DNA of 17,443 nt, taken from NCBI GenBank assembly GCA_002316235.1, contig DCDD01000113.1:1-17443 (forward strand), read 5' to 3'. The position numbers were made by a program, and so were the translations under genes. The DNA is from Bacteroidales bacterium UBA1064. Lineage in GTDB: Bacteria; Bacteroidota; Bacteroidia; Bacteroidales; Tenuifilaceae. This document shows, one piece after another, positions 1 through 8,703 of this stretch (positions within the stretch are counted from its first letter, which is position 1; every line of letters begins with the position of its first letter). The notes beneath the pieces were generated by a model. That model was not told where the DNA came from, did no database searches, and worked only from the letters and a program-made list of their open reading frames with translations.

Positions 1-1
1 A

Positions 2-1597
2 ACATATAATTTTAGTGAGTATAACAGTATAATAACTGGCATTAAGCCAGGCATTAATAATCAGCCAATCCTATGGGTAAAGCAAGCCAGTGGTTTTTCA
101 GCACCTTCTCGTGGTATCCAGTATATTTCCGCTGTTAACAATAGAATTGCATGGGCAGTTGCTTATGATGGTTCAGGATCAAGTTCAAACGTTAAGGATT
201 TTACTCTAACTATTGATGGTGGAAGTACATGGAAAGCAGGTACAGTTAATGCTACAGGCACCACGGGAATGGGAGCGGCTATGGTATGTGCTATTAGCGA
301 TAAAATAGCATGGATTCCTCTTTACGGTTCATCAGGTGGCGGAAAAATTGTTAAAACCACAGATGGTGGTAATACCTGGGAACACCAGTCAACAGCCACA
401 TTTACTGCACCTAATGGATTCCCTAATGTGGTTTACTTCTGGGATGAAAACAACGGTTTCTGCATGGGAGATCCCAATAATGGTTATTTTGAGATTTATA
501 CCACAATTAATGGTGGAAACCAATGGACAAGGGTGCCATCCACAAGCATACCTGCAAATACATCAGAAGAGTATGGTACCGTTGGGTATTTTGATGTAAT
601 AGGGAATACGGTTTGGTTCTCAACCACTAAGGGAAGAATTTTCAAATCGGATGATAAGGGATTGACATGGACTGCCTATCAAACACCTTTATCGGGATCA
701 TTCAAGATCACTTTTAAAAATGAGAGTAACGGCATCATCTGTGGCTTGAATGGAGAGGTATATGAATTTTACAAAACTATTGATGGAGGTGAAACCTGGC
801 AGCAAGTCACCCCAAGTGGAGATGCCTTTACAGCCGATATACTGTACATGCCTGGATGCGATACCCTAATCTCTGCTGGCGTGGACTACAAAAATAATCT
901 GATGGGAATATCCTACAGCGTTGATGAGGGAACTACCTTTACTTGCTATGCCAACTTTTACAAAAATTACCAATTTACCGCCCTTGGCGCTTCACCTCAA
1001 GGAGCTGTTTGGGCAGGAGGATTCAACTCAGATCAATATAATGATGGAATGTGGCACAAGGGTACACTCTTAATTTCGGGTGATTTCAAAGTGAACAAAT
1101 CAACCGTGGCCCAAAACGATTCCACCGTAGTATTCACCGATCAATCCTACGGTTCACCCGAAACATGGGAATGGAACTTCGGAGAAGGAGCTTCACCTGT
1201 TACACTTACGGGTGTTGGACCTCACACAGTAAAGTACACCACTACTGGGGATAAAACAGTTACACTCACCATTCAGAAAGGGGAGGATATACAAATTCTA
1301 GTAATGGAAAATATTGTTCATGTTACTTGGCCCGACGGAGTAAATACACCTACTGATAATCAAAAAATACAAATTTTTCCAAATCCGGTAAGGAACAATA
1401 ACCATATATCTATCAATGGTTTCACAAGCGGCATGATTGATGTTTTTAATTCAAACGGAACTTTGGTTTGGAGCTCAAACGGGATGACTGAAAGTAATAA
1501 AATTTATGTTGCCAACTTGCCATCAGGAATGTACATAATTAGGATAAGGGAAAACAATGGTAGTATTACCACTAGAAGGTTATCTGTAGAACGATAG
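2..1597 (+). CDS. Secreted Asp-box repeat/PKD protein with T9SS sorting domain (5' partial)
   Basis: The reading frame is open from base 2, so the gene enters from the left edge; 531 residues and the stop are visible. The ATG at 269 is internal and should not be taken as the start. At least six Asp-box-like motifs (S/T-x-D-x-G-x-T-W) occur near visible residues 70, 119, 168, 216, 259 and 306, which is the pattern of BNR/photosystem-assembly-like beta-propellers. A PKD-like domain follows at about 362-442, with a WEWNFGEG core. The last 75 residues start with an IQIFPNP motif and end in TTRRLSVER, typical of a type A C-terminal domain recognised by the type IX secretion system. Inference: the protein is exported across the outer membrane and anchored or released at the surface. 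Its ligand or enzyme activity is unknown; Asp-box propellers may be glycosidase-like or purely binding, and no catalytic residues can be assigned. The signal peptide lies outside the window. Confidence 0.9.
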   Translation, partial: TYNFSEYNSIITGIKPGINNQPILWVKQASGFSAPSRGIQYISAVNNRIAWAVAYDGSGSSSNVKDFTLTIDGGSTWKAGTVNATGTTGMGAAMVCAISDKIAWIPLYGSSGGGKIVKTTDGGNTWEHQSTATFTAPNGFPNVVYFWDENNGFCMGDPNNGYFEIYTTINGGNQWTRVPSTSIPANTSEEYGTVGYFDVIGNTVWFSTTKGRIFKSDDKGLTWTAYQTPLSGSFKITFKNESNGIICGLNGEVYEFYKTIDGGETWQQVTPSGDAFTADILYMPGCDTLISAGVDYKNNLMGISYSVDEGTTFTCYANFYKNYQFTALGASPQGAVWAGGFNSDQYNDGMWHKGTLLISGDFKVNKSTVAQNDSTVVFTDQSYGSPETWEWNFGEGASPVTLTGVGPHTVKYTTTGDKTVTLTIQKGEDIQILVMENIVHVTWPDGVNTPTDNQKIQIFPNPVRNNNHISINGFTSGMIDVFNSNGTLVWSSNGMTESNKIYVANLPSGMYIIRIRENNGSITTRRLSVER

Positions 1598-1620
1598 AAC
1601 TTTCACTTCCGAAAGATTTA

Positions 1621-1650
1621 AAAAAGAGAGGTTTTAAAACCTCTCTTTTT
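1621..1650. terminator. Bidirectional intrinsic terminator between convergent genes
   Basis: A perfect 30-base palindrome has arms 1621-1635 and 1636-1650. The GC-richer part of the stem is flanked by an A-run on the left and a T-run on the right. It therefore gives a hairpin plus U-tract on both strands. It serves the T9SS gene ending at 1597 and pncA, whose TAA stop (1650-1652) overlaps the last base. Confidence 0.85.
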
Positions 1651-2210
1651 TATAGTATTTCGTTAGATTTGAGCATCACAGCGCCCCGTTCTACCATTTC
1701 GGCAATGGCCTTTTCACCATCATCTGGATTCAGGTTGACCGGCATAACGGCATCAATTACAACATCAACCTTAAAACCTAACGTAATAGCGTCAAAAACA
1801 GTATTCTTAACGCAGTAATCGGTAGCTAACCCGGTTACAACAATATGATCAACATCCATATCGTGAAGCCATGATGCTAATCCGGTTTGCTGAAACCCTG
1901 AGTATGCTTCCTTTTCAGGTAAAGTGGCTTTTGATACCAGTATGGCAACCCCTGGGAAATATAGATCTGCATGTAGCTCTGCTCCATGGGTACCAGCGAC
2001 ACAGTGCACTGGCCATATGCCCCCGTATTTTTTGAACGATGAATGGTTTGCCGGGTGCCAGTCGCGGGTAAAGATTACGGCCATTCCCTCCGATTCAAAT
2101 AGCTGCGACAGCTTGTTGATGGGTTCAATAACAATTTCTCCTTTCGCTACAGCCAACGCTCCACCCGGGCAGAAATCATTCTGAACATCCACAACTATCA
2201 AGGCTTTCAT
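1650..2210 (-). CDS. pncA: Nicotinamidase (isochorismatase-like hydrolase)
   Basis: The product hydrolyses nicotinamide to nicotinate and ammonia in the cytoplasm, feeding the Preiss-Handler NAD salvage route. At 186 residues it has normal family length. The N-terminus has the VDVQNDFCPGG signature with the catalytic Asp at 8. The other expected catalytic residues are Lys94 and Cys133 (in ATDYCV). The metal-site residues are visible as Asp50, His52 and His56 in the RDWHPANH segment and His69 in WPVHC. The TGLATDYCVKNT stretch is typical of PncA rather than of isochorismatases. The ATG start lies 11 bases after the stop of the gene encoding the next enzyme, nicotinate phosphoribosyltransferase, which implies one operon. 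Its stop codon touches the terminator palindrome shared with the convergent upstream gene. Confidence 0.95.
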   Translation of the reverse strand: MKALIVVDVQNDFCPGGALAVAKGEIVIEPINKLSQLFESEGMAVIFTRDWHPANHSSFKKYGGIWPVHCVAGTHGAELHADLYFPGVAILVSKATLPEKEAYSGFQQTGLASWLHDMDVDHIVVTGLATDYCVKNTVFDAITLGFKVDVVIDAVMPVNLNPDDGEKAIAEMVERGAVMLKSNEIL

Positions 2211-2221
2211 AAGAATAAAAT

Positions 2222-3439
2222 TTAGTTGGTTGATATAAAGGGCTGCAGCCTGGAATTAGGGCTATACTTTCGTCCTACCTTAGCCATTGGTTCGTCTTCG
2301 ACCAAAACAATATCGGCAGTATAGTCATAGCTGCCCTGCATCAGGTAGCTCCCTACACCGTAGGCATCAACCGGAACCCCCATACTTTCGAACATGCCTA
2401 TTCGCTCAGGTGTAAAACCACCGGAAACGACAATCTTTACATGCTTAAAACCCTCCTTGTCGAGGGCTAAACGTACCTTTTCCACCAGCTTGGGATTTAC
2501 TCCTGTTGGTTTAAAAGTCCCCATTTCGGGGAAAATGCTTTTATCAACCAAGTTCTCGGAAGTATCAAGCCTGACTCCCCATAACTTATCGCCCAGCTCG
2601 CGGGCACATGTAATGGAGGTATTCACGCAATCGTTATCGAAGTCAACAAGCGCAATAAGATCTGCGCTCGGGTAGGTTTCATGAAACAGTTTAGCCGAGG
2701 TAACAGTGCTCCCCCCGACCGATGCTATAAGGGCATGGGGTATTGTTCCGGAAGCGCCAGCTCCCCACCACTCACCTTGAGCATCAGTTGAAACACCGGA
2801 AGCACCGCCAACAAAAGCAGCATACCCATCACCACCCTGCACAGCCCAATGGTCGAAACGAGCTGGGAAGTAAAGAACTGTTTTTCCATTAGCAGCATTA
2901 ACTACACGCCTTACGTTGGTGGCAACTCTTGTCCGACGAGCAAGAATGCCCAAGTATATGGTTTCGAGATGGGCAAAAAGCGAAGCATCACCATGGATAT
3001 GCATAGCCGTTTCGTAGGGTGAAATGGCATCGCCATCCCAAAGTGCATCAATTTTCAAATCGGAAAACCCGTCAACCCACAACTTATCAAGAGCCTGGGA
3101 AACTTTCATTTTCTCCTCCTCCAGCTGTAAGTATTTCTTTTTGTCAGTAAGAAATACTTTTCGGCCCATCCGCTTAAGCTCAATAAGCTTATCAAACAGC
3201 TTATACGCCTGATCGTAGTCGGAGTAACGCCCACTGGCAACCTTTAGCACCGCAACTGCCTCATCAATGCCACACACTACTGCCTCATTTTTCTGAAAAA
3301 CCTGCATGGTAACATGCGGGTGGAGGTTATGGCTTTCAAGCACAACCTTCTCGCGCCAAAAATACACATCGCTTCTATAACCCCGGCGAAGCTCTTGAAC
3401 CGGAAGGTCGAAGGTTGTGCTATGCAAACGCTCCTTCAT
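2222..3439 (-). CDS. pncB: Nicotinate phosphoribosyltransferase
   Basis: The product converts nicotinate and PRPP, with ATP, to nicotinate mononucleotide, the step after PncA. With an ATG at 3439 it has 405 residues. The frame can be extended to a TTG at 3466, but homologues as I recall them begin near the HSTTFDLPVQ segment, and an imperfect -7-like element overlaps that TTG, so the ATG is preferred. Recognisable parts are the N-terminal half-barrel, the RRTRVATNVRR and GGDGYAAFVGGASGVSTD segments, a GTIPHAL motif near residue 231, RLDTSE near 290, and the phosphate-binding SGGFTPERI loop near 339 followed by YGVGS near 360. The length resembles the shorter, archaeal-like branch more than a long bacterial form. 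It lies between a DUF1573 gene 60 bases upstream and pncA 11 bases downstream, all on one strand. Confidence 0.93.
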   Translation of the reverse strand: MKERLHSTTFDLPVQELRRGYRSDVYFWREKVVLESHNLHPHVTMQVFQKNEAVVCGIDEAVAVLKVASGRYSDYDQAYKLFDKLIELKRMGRKVFLTDKKKYLQLEEEKMKVSQALDKLWVDGFSDLKIDALWDGDAISPYETAMHIHGDASLFAHLETIYLGILARRTRVATNVRRVVNAANGKTVLYFPARFDHWAVQGGDGYAAFVGGASGVSTDAQGEWWGAGASGTIPHALIASVGGSTVTSAKLFHETYPSADLIALVDFDNDCVNTSITCARELGDKLWGVRLDTSENLVDKSIFPEMGTFKPTGVNPKLVEKVRLALDKEGFKHVKIVVSGGFTPERIGMFESMGVPVDAYGVGSYLMQGSYDYTADIVLVEDEPMAKVGRKYSPNSRLQPFISTN

Positions 3440-3499
3440 TATTCGTGCAATAATTAAATTCAACAAACTTTAAGCAAAAGCATTTAAAATAATAATAGT

Positions 3500-3958
3500 T
3501 TAAAGGGTTAGCTCATTTTTTGCCTTCCGTTCAACAACTACTCCGATTATTGGAACTTTTACCACCGGGGAGTTAGCGGCATTTGATTCGATGGTTACAG
3601 TTCGACTTATGCGCTGAGGACGATTTTCAATTCTGAAGTAAACCTCAATCGTCCCCTTTTGGTTGGGCAAAATTGGCGCTTTAGGCCAACTCTTAATATT
3701 AGTTCCACAGCATCCGGAAACCCTGGTAAGTATTAAAGGTTTATTACCCTGGTTCACCACAGTAAGCTGCACCTTCCCGTTGCCATCGTCTAGCTCATCT
3801 AAAAAAATTTCTCCCAGCTTTACCGTATCTGGAATAGCGCCAATAATTGGTCCATGCTTAATTCCATCTTTATCCATTTTAACATGCTGCCCTAGCATAA
3901 CCAATGGACTTAAAATCATGATAAAAACTATTCCTAGGGATTTCATATAATTCTTCAT
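3500..3958 (-). CDS. DUF1573 domain protein with signal peptide
   Basis: This 152-residue protein has an N-terminal hydrophobic segment (about residues 8-22) ending near MLGQ, which looks like a Sec signal peptide and suggests a periplasmic location. Residues about 46-110 form an immunoglobulin-like DUF1573 domain. They contain the DTVKLGEIF strand, a VVNQGNKPLILTRV segment, a Cys-Cys pair at 83-84 in SGCCGTN, and a PNQKGTIEVYF strand. Members usually carry a GCGCT-type cysteine motif; here it is altered to GCCGT. The family has no well-defined biochemical role. The ATG at 3958 is used; Met5 is an alternative. It precedes pncB by 60 bases on the same strand and may be co-transcribed, with no functional link known. 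A second DUF1573 gene lies at 10740-11159. Confidence 0.85.
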   Translation of the reverse strand: MKNYMKSLGIVFIMILSPLVMLGQHVKMDKDGIKHGPIIGAIPDTVKLGEIFLDELDDGNGKVQLTVVNQGNKPLILTRVSGCCGTNIKSWPKAPILPNQKGTIEVYFRIENRPQRISRTVTIESNAANSPVVKVPIIGVVVERKAKNELTL

Positions 3959-4000
3959 ATACCTAAATAAATGCTATCTTCGGATTTTCATACTACGAAA

Positions 4001-4008
4001 CAAATTTA
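4001..4008 (-). promoter_or_regulatory. Candidate Bacteroidota -7 element for the DUF1573-pncB-pncA unit
   Basis: On the minus strand this reads TAAATTTG, a full match to TAnnTTTG. It sits 42 bases before the ATG at 3958. No clear -33 TTG was seen at the usual spacing, so the call rests on the -7 box and its position. Confidence 0.5.
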
Positions 4009-4167
4009 CAAAAAAATAGTTCTTTTCCCACGTTAACACTACAGAATGAATTTATGGTAAAAAAAGCCTGTTGAAAGGGCTATCGGCAAGCACAACAGCA
4101 TAGATTGGCTGACCAGCTTCTGCCTAATAATAATTTTAGGTGATAGTGTTCTTAATTATTTGGGTTG

Positions 4168-4836
4168 ATGAAAACATTTTCGAAAGCAATTGATGCCGCC
4201 ATTTTTGATATGGATGGCGTGTTGGTTAATAACCACCAGTACCATCTGAATGCATGGAAAGAGTTTTGCAGGCGTCATGGCTATAAATTTGATGAGAAAA
4301 CCTTCACCACGGCATACTTTGGAAAAAATAACCAGGAGATAATTAGTGAGCTAACCGGAAAGTCTATTTCAACCCACGAGGCTGAACTACTGGGAGAGGA
4401 AAAGGAAGCTATTTATAGGGATATTTACTTGCCATTCATAAAACCTGTTGATGGTTTGATCGAGCTGCTAGATTATTTAAAAGAAAACGGAGTAAGACTC
4501 GCCGTGGCAACCTCAGCACCAAAGTCTAACTTTAAATTTATTGAGAAGTCATTACGCCTCGAGAATAGATTTGATGTGGTTGTTGACGCATCAATGGTTC
4601 AGCATGGAAAACCAGACCCAGAAATCTACCTTAAAGCCTCCGAGCTACTAAAGGTTCACCCTGAGGGGTGTTTAGTTTTCGAAGATTCTTTTTCCGGAAT
4701 CCAGGCGGCCACAGCGGCAGGGATGCGGGTGGTAGCCATGGCAACAACTCATACCCGAAATGAGCTTGGTAAAAATCTTACAGTAGCTGATAGCTTCTAT
4801 GACGTGCTAGCCTTCATTTTAAGGGAAAACGAGTAG
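4168..4836 (+). CDS. HAD-superfamily hydrolase, beta-phosphoglucomutase-like
   Basis: This 222-residue enzyme of HAD subfamily I has all four motifs. Motif I is FDMDGVLV, with nucleophile Asp14 and acid/base Asp16. Motif II is VATSAPK, with Thr115/Ser116. Motif III is Lys148 in HGKPDPE. Motif IV is FEDSFSGI, with Glu172/Asp173. The helical cap at about residues 20-90 fits the beta-phosphoglucomutase/phosphatase group. The protein is cytoplasmic and acts on a phosphorylated small molecule, perhaps a sugar phosphate. The exact substrate, and whether it is a mutase or a phosphatase, cannot be read from the sequence. The start was set at the ATG at 4168; a TTG directly before it (4165) is in frame but less likely. 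It is divergent from the DUF1573 gene and is followed, after 201 bases, by a TonB-dependent receptor gene on the same strand. Confidence 0.9.
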   Translation: MKTFSKAIDAAIFDMDGVLVNNHQYHLNAWKEFCRRHGYKFDEKTFTTAYFGKNNQEIISELTGKSISTHEAELLGEEKEAIYRDIYLPFIKPVDGLIELLDYLKENGVRLAVATSAPKSNFKFIEKSLRLENRFDVVVDASMVQHGKPDPEIYLKASELLKVHPEGCLVFEDSFSGIQAATAAGMRVVAMATTHTRNELGKNLTVADSFYDVLAFILRENE

Positions 4837-5037
4837 CCATTTCAGCTGCAGCCACTAGATTGGAAGAATGAACCAAAATTTCAAAGTGCCATTGATACTA
4901 TCTCCAATTATGGCTATATTGCCTATCAATATATTATTAAATAAGCAATCACAAAGTAAATATCTTTACATCAACCACGATGGCTATAAATGGTGAAGTT
5001 TTAAGCCTTCATTTTAACAAACAAATATGATTGGCAT

Positions 5038-7032
5038 ATGAAAAGATGTTTAGTTGTAAGCCTAATTGTTTTGCTAGCTGCTTCGGCTAAAGGTCAAAAT
5101 AAAGAAGAAGACATTTTTAACCTCTCGCTGGAGGAGCTGCTGAACTTGGAGGTTAGCATATCTACTAAAACAGCAACAAATATTAGAAATACACCGGGAA
5201 TACTTACGGTAATCACCAGTGAGGATATAAAAAACAGTGGTGTAAACGGAATAATAGATCTTTTTCAACTTTTTGTGCCAGGTTTCGACTTTGGGGTTGA
5301 TGTTGAAGGAGTAGTAGGAATGGGAGTACGGGGTATTTGGGCACATGAAGGTAAAGTTTTGTTTATGGTAAATGGGTTGGAGCTAAACGACGGGATGTTC
5401 GCATCCGTCCCATTCGGTAACCACTTTCCGTTGAATAATATAGAACGAATTGAGGTGATAAGGGGCCCGGGCTCTGCAATGTATGGAGGTTTTGCTGGTA
5501 TGGGTGTAGTGAACATCATCACCAGGGATGTATATAAACCGGGAGGATACGTTTCTTACACTGCCAACCACACAGGCAGGCAATTTTCACAAAATAACGT
5601 AGGCTTTGGTACAGGCGTACACCAAAACTACCTTAACATAGGTATATCCGGAAACTACGGTAATGGTTCGCGAAGCGACAGGGATTACGTTGACTACCAT
5701 GGACAATCACGTTCAATGAGGAATGCTAGCGATACCTACACCCGCCAGCTCGACCTGAAGCTTAACTACAAAAACTTCAACCTGGTTGGGTTTATTGATG
5801 ACTACTCCTACCAGCAAATCGACCTCTGGGATAGCTACTACCCAGGACCGCCTTTAACCGAAAGCTTCAAGAGCTCGCTGGTTCAAGCTACTTATGATTT
5901 TAAGCCTAATGGCAACCTTACCATTACTCCAAAAATCTCTTACAAATGGCAGCAGCCCTGGAAACTCACTGCCCTGGGAGCTGGCTATGGGTATAACAAC
6001 AACAAAACATTTGATGGGCTTTTAGGAGGAATTTCAACAAGCTACACAAAAAATAAGCTGACCATTGTTGGCGGAGCCGAGCTCAAACATGATCACCTTA
6101 ACCAGCCCGAGCTGGTTGACACGGTTTACGAGGAAACATTTAGGAATGGCAAAGAGCAGCTGTCCTACACAAATACGGCTATTTATGGGCTCTTACAACA
6201 CGATAGCCGTGTAGGAAACTTTACTCTTGGAGCCAGGTACGATTTTTCCAGCGAGTACGGCAGCTCGTTTGTACCAAGAGTAGGCATTGCCAAGGTTTTT
6301 GATTTTATGCACTTCAAGGTAATGGTGAGCCAGTCATTTAGGGTCCCCGGAGGAATCCTTCCCAACCGGTTGCCACAAGGCAATCCGGAAATCAAGCCTG
6401 AAAAAGGAACCAGCTACGAAGTGGCTATAGGGTTTAAAATGCCTTTTCAATCCTACATTACCTTTAACATTTTCGATGTATCTTTCGATAAGGTAATTGT
6501 TTACAACTTGGGTAATGATGATATAACAGGAGTAGGTTACTATAAAAATGAAGGTACAATTGGCACAAGAGGTATTGAAGCCGATTTTAGGCATATCAGC
6601 ACTAAAATTTCATCATTTGCTACATTCGCCTACTACATGCGTAAACATTCCAAGACCGATAGCCTTTACAGGGTACCGGACAGGGAAAGTTACTTTTTAG
6701 GATTTTCGCCCCTAAGGCTTAACGGTGGTTTTAACTTCAGGGTAAACAACCGTTTATCTCTCACGTTGTCAGGATCTTACTTTGGAAAACGTTACGCCTT
6801 TACCCAAAGGGAAGGAAATGGAATGGATATACTCGAAAAACTGAACCCTCTTTTTATGCTTGGCTGCAATGTAAACATTAAGAATATAGTGCTAAAGGGT
6901 CTTACTGCAACTATTGAGGTAAACAATATGCTGGGGGAATCGTTTGTATTTCCCCAGCCCTATAAGGGCTCACATGCCCCTTTACCCGGACTTGACAGGA
7001 GTTTTGGCTTTAATCTTGTCTATGAATACTAA
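5038..7032 (+). CDS. TonB-dependent outer-membrane receptor
   Basis: This 664-residue outer-membrane transporter has a signal peptide at about residues 1-20. A short periplasmic segment follows with LSLEELLNLEV, seen in a broad group of Gram-negative receptors. The plug domain spans about 45-165, with NTPGILTVIT, a VRGIW segment, VNGLELNDG and the conserved IERIEVIRGPGSAMYG. The remainder is a beta-barrel of alternating polar and aromatic strands, ending in a terminal Tyr (LVYEY). It lacks the N-terminal carboxypeptidase-regulatory-like domain of SusC proteins and has no SusD gene beside it, so polysaccharide uptake is not indicated. It looks closer to siderophore, cobalamin or colicin-I-type receptors, but the substrate cannot be assigned. 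Upstream, TATCTTTA at 4961-4968 is a seven-of-eight match to the -7 element and may be its promoter. A bidirectional terminator follows the stop. Confidence 0.93.
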   Translation: MKRCLVVSLIVLLAASAKGQNKEEDIFNLSLEELLNLEVSISTKTATNIRNTPGILTVITSEDIKNSGVNGIIDLFQLFVPGFDFGVDVEGVVGMGVRGIWAHEGKVLFMVNGLELNDGMFASVPFGNHFPLNNIERIEVIRGPGSAMYGGFAGMGVVNIITRDVYKPGGYVSYTANHTGRQFSQNNVGFGTGVHQNYLNIGISGNYGNGSRSDRDYVDYHGQSRSMRNASDTYTRQLDLKLNYKNFNLVGFIDDYSYQQIDLWDSYYPGPPLTESFKSSLVQATYDFKPNGNLTITPKISYKWQQPWKLTALGAGYGYNNNKTFDGLLGGISTSYTKNKLTIVGGAELKHDHLNQPELVDTVYEETFRNGKEQLSYTNTAIYGLLQHDSRVGNFTLGARYDFSSEYGSSFVPRVGIAKVFDFMHFKVMVSQSFRVPGGILPNRLPQGNPEIKPEKGTSYEVAIGFKMPFQSYITFNIFDVSFDKVIVYNLGNDDITGVGYYKNEGTIGTRGIEADFRHISTKISSFATFAYYMRKHSKTDSLYRVPDRESYFLGFSPLRLNGGFNFRVNNRLSLTLSGSYFGKRYAFTQREGNGMDILEKLNPLFMLGCNVNIKNIVLKGLTATIEVNNMLGESFVFPQPYKGSHAPLPGLDRSFGFNLVYEY

Positions 7033-7042
7033 AACTTAAGTA

Positions 7043-7067
7043 AAAATGGCCCTGCTAGGGCCATTTT
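7043..7067. terminator. Bidirectional intrinsic terminator
   Basis: Ten-base arms at 7043-7052 and 7058-7067 (AAAATGGCCC paired with GGGCCATTTT) enclose a five-base loop. T-tracts occur on both strands. It lies between the receptor gene (stop at 7032) and the convergent DUF5606 gene (stop at 7101). Confidence 0.85.
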
Positions 7068-7100
7068 CATAGTGAAAAGCAATAGGTAAAAAAGTTATTG

Positions 7101-7568
7101 CTAACTTTCAGCATCTTGGGCTGTGTTGCTATGCTCTTCAGCTGCCGGCTCTTCAGGTTTTGCTTCTTCAACATCGAGAATTGCTAAAAGATTGTTTGCC
7201 TGAAGCTGGTTGTACCAGCTAAGAATTTTTTTAATATCGCTGGTATAAACCCTCTCCCTATCAAAATCGGGTAAAACCTTCTCGAAATACTCCCGAATGG
7301 CCTTATCAGTCGAAGTTTTAGGATTTAAAGTGGGTTTAGAATCTTCGAGGTTACGTATTAGCTTAAGAACCTCGATAAGGGGTAAATCGGTGGAATTAGT
7401 AAAAACCGATATGTCGGTTAAGGCGGTAACCTTTGAGGTAATGGGGGCCGTCATTCGGTTTCCATCAGCAATGGATTCAACAATAACCCCTTTCCGCCCT
7501 TGCGATACAATTTTGAATAAACCGGAGTAGCCCGAAATAGAAATGATTTCCTTAAGTGTAGTTTCCAT
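7101..7568 (-). CDS. DUF5606 domain protein
   Basis: This 155-residue soluble protein resembles the Bacteroidota-restricted DUF5606 family. It opens with TLKEIISISGYSGLFKIVSQ, followed by a strand-rich stretch with GVIVESIADGNR and a VTALTDISVFT segment. A helical part at about 85-130 contains LPDFDRERVYTSDIKKILSWYNQL. The tail of about 20 residues is acidic and Glu/Ala-rich and probably disordered. No enzyme motif, membrane segment or signal peptide is visible, so it is likely cytoplasmic. The function is unknown. It lies 111 bases from the SemiSWEET gene on the same strand; a weak -7-like TAACTTTA at 7592-7599 (minus strand) could give it its own promoter. The family name is recalled from sequence resemblance and was not tested by a search. 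Confidence 0.75.
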   Translation of the reverse strand: METTLKEIISISGYSGLFKIVSQGRKGVIVESIADGNRMTAPITSKVTALTDISVFTNSTDLPLIEVLKLIRNLEDSKPTLNPKTSTDKAIREYFEKVLPDFDRERVYTSDIKKILSWYNQLQANNLLAILDVEEAKPEEPAAEEHSNTAQDAES

Positions 7569-7679
7569 ACTTCCTAGTTATATTTTCGGTGTAAAGTTAA
7601 GTTGAAAAAATTTTAAATTAAAAACTGCGTACCGTTTAAACAATACACAAAAATAGCCGGCGTCTGGGTAGCTGAAAGT

Positions 7680-7970
7680 TTACCGGTTGCTTTTCCGGCC
7701 ATAATGGAATTTTGCCCACACCAGGTAAAAGGTTGCAGCAATGTTAACCAGGTAGTTTAACCACAATGGCCACTGGTATTTTCCGCTTACCATATCGTTA
7801 TAAGCAATGTAAATAAAGGTAAAAAAAACACCAAGAGCCCATAACAGAAGAAAAACCCAGTTAAAACTCGACACGTTATGCGATCGCCACGTTTGAACAA
7901 CCTGAGGGATAACCCCAATGCTCAGAATAATATTGCCAAACCATCCGATAGCCTCAACTGCTTCGTTCAT
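7680..7970 (-). CDS. SemiSWEET/PQ-loop family small membrane transporter
   Basis: This 96-residue protein has three predicted transmembrane helices at about residues 6-26, 37-57 and 67-87. A Pro-Gln pair at 22-23 in GVIPQVVQTW is the hallmark of PQ-loop/SemiSWEET proteins. Members are three-helix halves that dimerise into a sugar or small-solute facilitator in the inner membrane. The SFNWVFLLLWALGVFFTFIY segment fits the second helix. The C-terminus is basic (FHYGRKSNR), expected on the cytoplasmic side. The ATG at 7970 lies nine bases after the DjlA-like gene stop, so the two are probably co-transcribed. The transported substrate cannot be inferred. Some PQ-loop proteins have other roles, so transport is a family-level assignment. 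Confidence 0.8.
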   Translation of the reverse strand: MNEAVEAIGWFGNIILSIGVIPQVVQTWRSHNVSSFNWVFLLLWALGVFFTFIYIAYNDMVSGKYQWPLWLNYLVNIAATFYLVWAKFHYGRKSNR

Positions 7971-7979
7971 ATTGTGTTG

Positions 7980-8699
7980 TTAATTAAAACCCCGTTCCTT
8001 TTTAATCTTCTCGTAGGCTTCGTTCACCATTTTAAATTTTTGTTCGGCAGCTTGCCGTACATCCTCTCCCAAATGGCTTACCTTGTCGGGGTGGTATTTT
8101 ATGGCCATTTGTCGGTAGGCCTTTTTTATCTCATCGTTAGCAGCAGAGGGTGAAACCTCCAAAATTTTGTAGTACTTATCGGTATCGGGAATAAACATGG
8201 CTTTTATGGAGTCGAAGTCAGCTGTTTCAACTCCGAGGTATTGAGCAATTTCATTAATAATTTGGAGTTCAGCCGGGCTTACAACTCCATCAGCCTGAGC
8301 TATTCCGAAAAGGAAGTGCAGCATTTGCAACCGGGAATGGTAATCTACATTCTCCTTAACCTGCTTGCACACATCCTTCACAGGAACCGATTGCTTAAGT
8401 ATATCCCTCAGCAAAAGAATAGCCTCCCGGGAAGCCGAGGCTCCAAAATTTTTGTAAAAGTAGTCCTTTACGTAGCTTAGCTCCGATTTTAACACCCTGC
8501 CATCGGCCTTCATCACAGCCGAAACCAGCACAAGCAGGCTAACCAGGAATCCATTTCGGCTGGTTTCGCCCGTATAGATTTTAGTAGGGGTTTGGGCGCT
8601 GTCGAATATAGAGCCAATAGCAAATCCCAGGATGGCCCCAATTGGCCCAAATAAAGCCCAGCCTAAACCGCCGCTAATCCATTTACCGTATTTACCCAT
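7980..8699 (-). CDS. DjlA-like co-chaperone: membrane anchor, TerB domain, J domain
   Basis: This 239-residue protein has three parts. Residues about 8-33 form a Gly-rich hydrophobic segment ([22 protein letters not shown]), like the N-terminal membrane anchor of DjlA. Residues about 48-165 are a TerB/DjlA-type helical domain with the paired signatures [11 protein letters not shown] and [11 protein letters not shown]. Residues 174-236 form a J domain with the HPD motif at 203-205 (KYHPDK), needed to stimulate DnaK ATPase. The order and length match E. coli DjlA (about 270 residues), so an inner-membrane J-protein working with DnaK is the likely role. Its clients are unknown. It starts four bases after coaE and is followed nine bases later by the SemiSWEET gene, within one minus-strand operon. 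Confidence 0.88.
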   Translation of the reverse strand: MGKYGKWISGGLGWALFGPIGAILGFAIGSIFDSAQTPTKIYTGETSRNGFLVSLLVLVSAVMKADGRVLKSELSYVKDYFYKNFGASASREAILLLRDILKQSVPVKDVCKQVKENVDYHSRLQMLHFLFGIAQADGVVSPAELQIINEIAQYLGVETADFDSIKAMFIPDTDKYYKILEVSPSAANDEIKKAYRQMAIKYHPDKVSHLGEDVRQAAEQKFKMVNEAYEKIKKERGFN

Positions 8700-8703
8700 T
8701 TGT

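Noticed and set aside
269..1597. The ATG at 269 as the start of the T9SS-sorted protein
   Set aside because: The frame is open to the window edge and contains an Asp-box (TIDGGSTW) upstream of this ATG, so the gene is truncated at the left edge.
4868..4996. A 42-residue open frame on the plus strand between the HAD gene and the receptor gene
   Set aside because: It has no recognisable motif and no ribosome-binding or promoter support, and it overlaps the region that should hold the receptor promoter.
4837..5037. A riboswitch (for example cobalamin type) before the TonB-dependent receptor
   Set aside because: The 201 bases are AT-rich, with no conserved B12-box-like segment and no strong hairpins.
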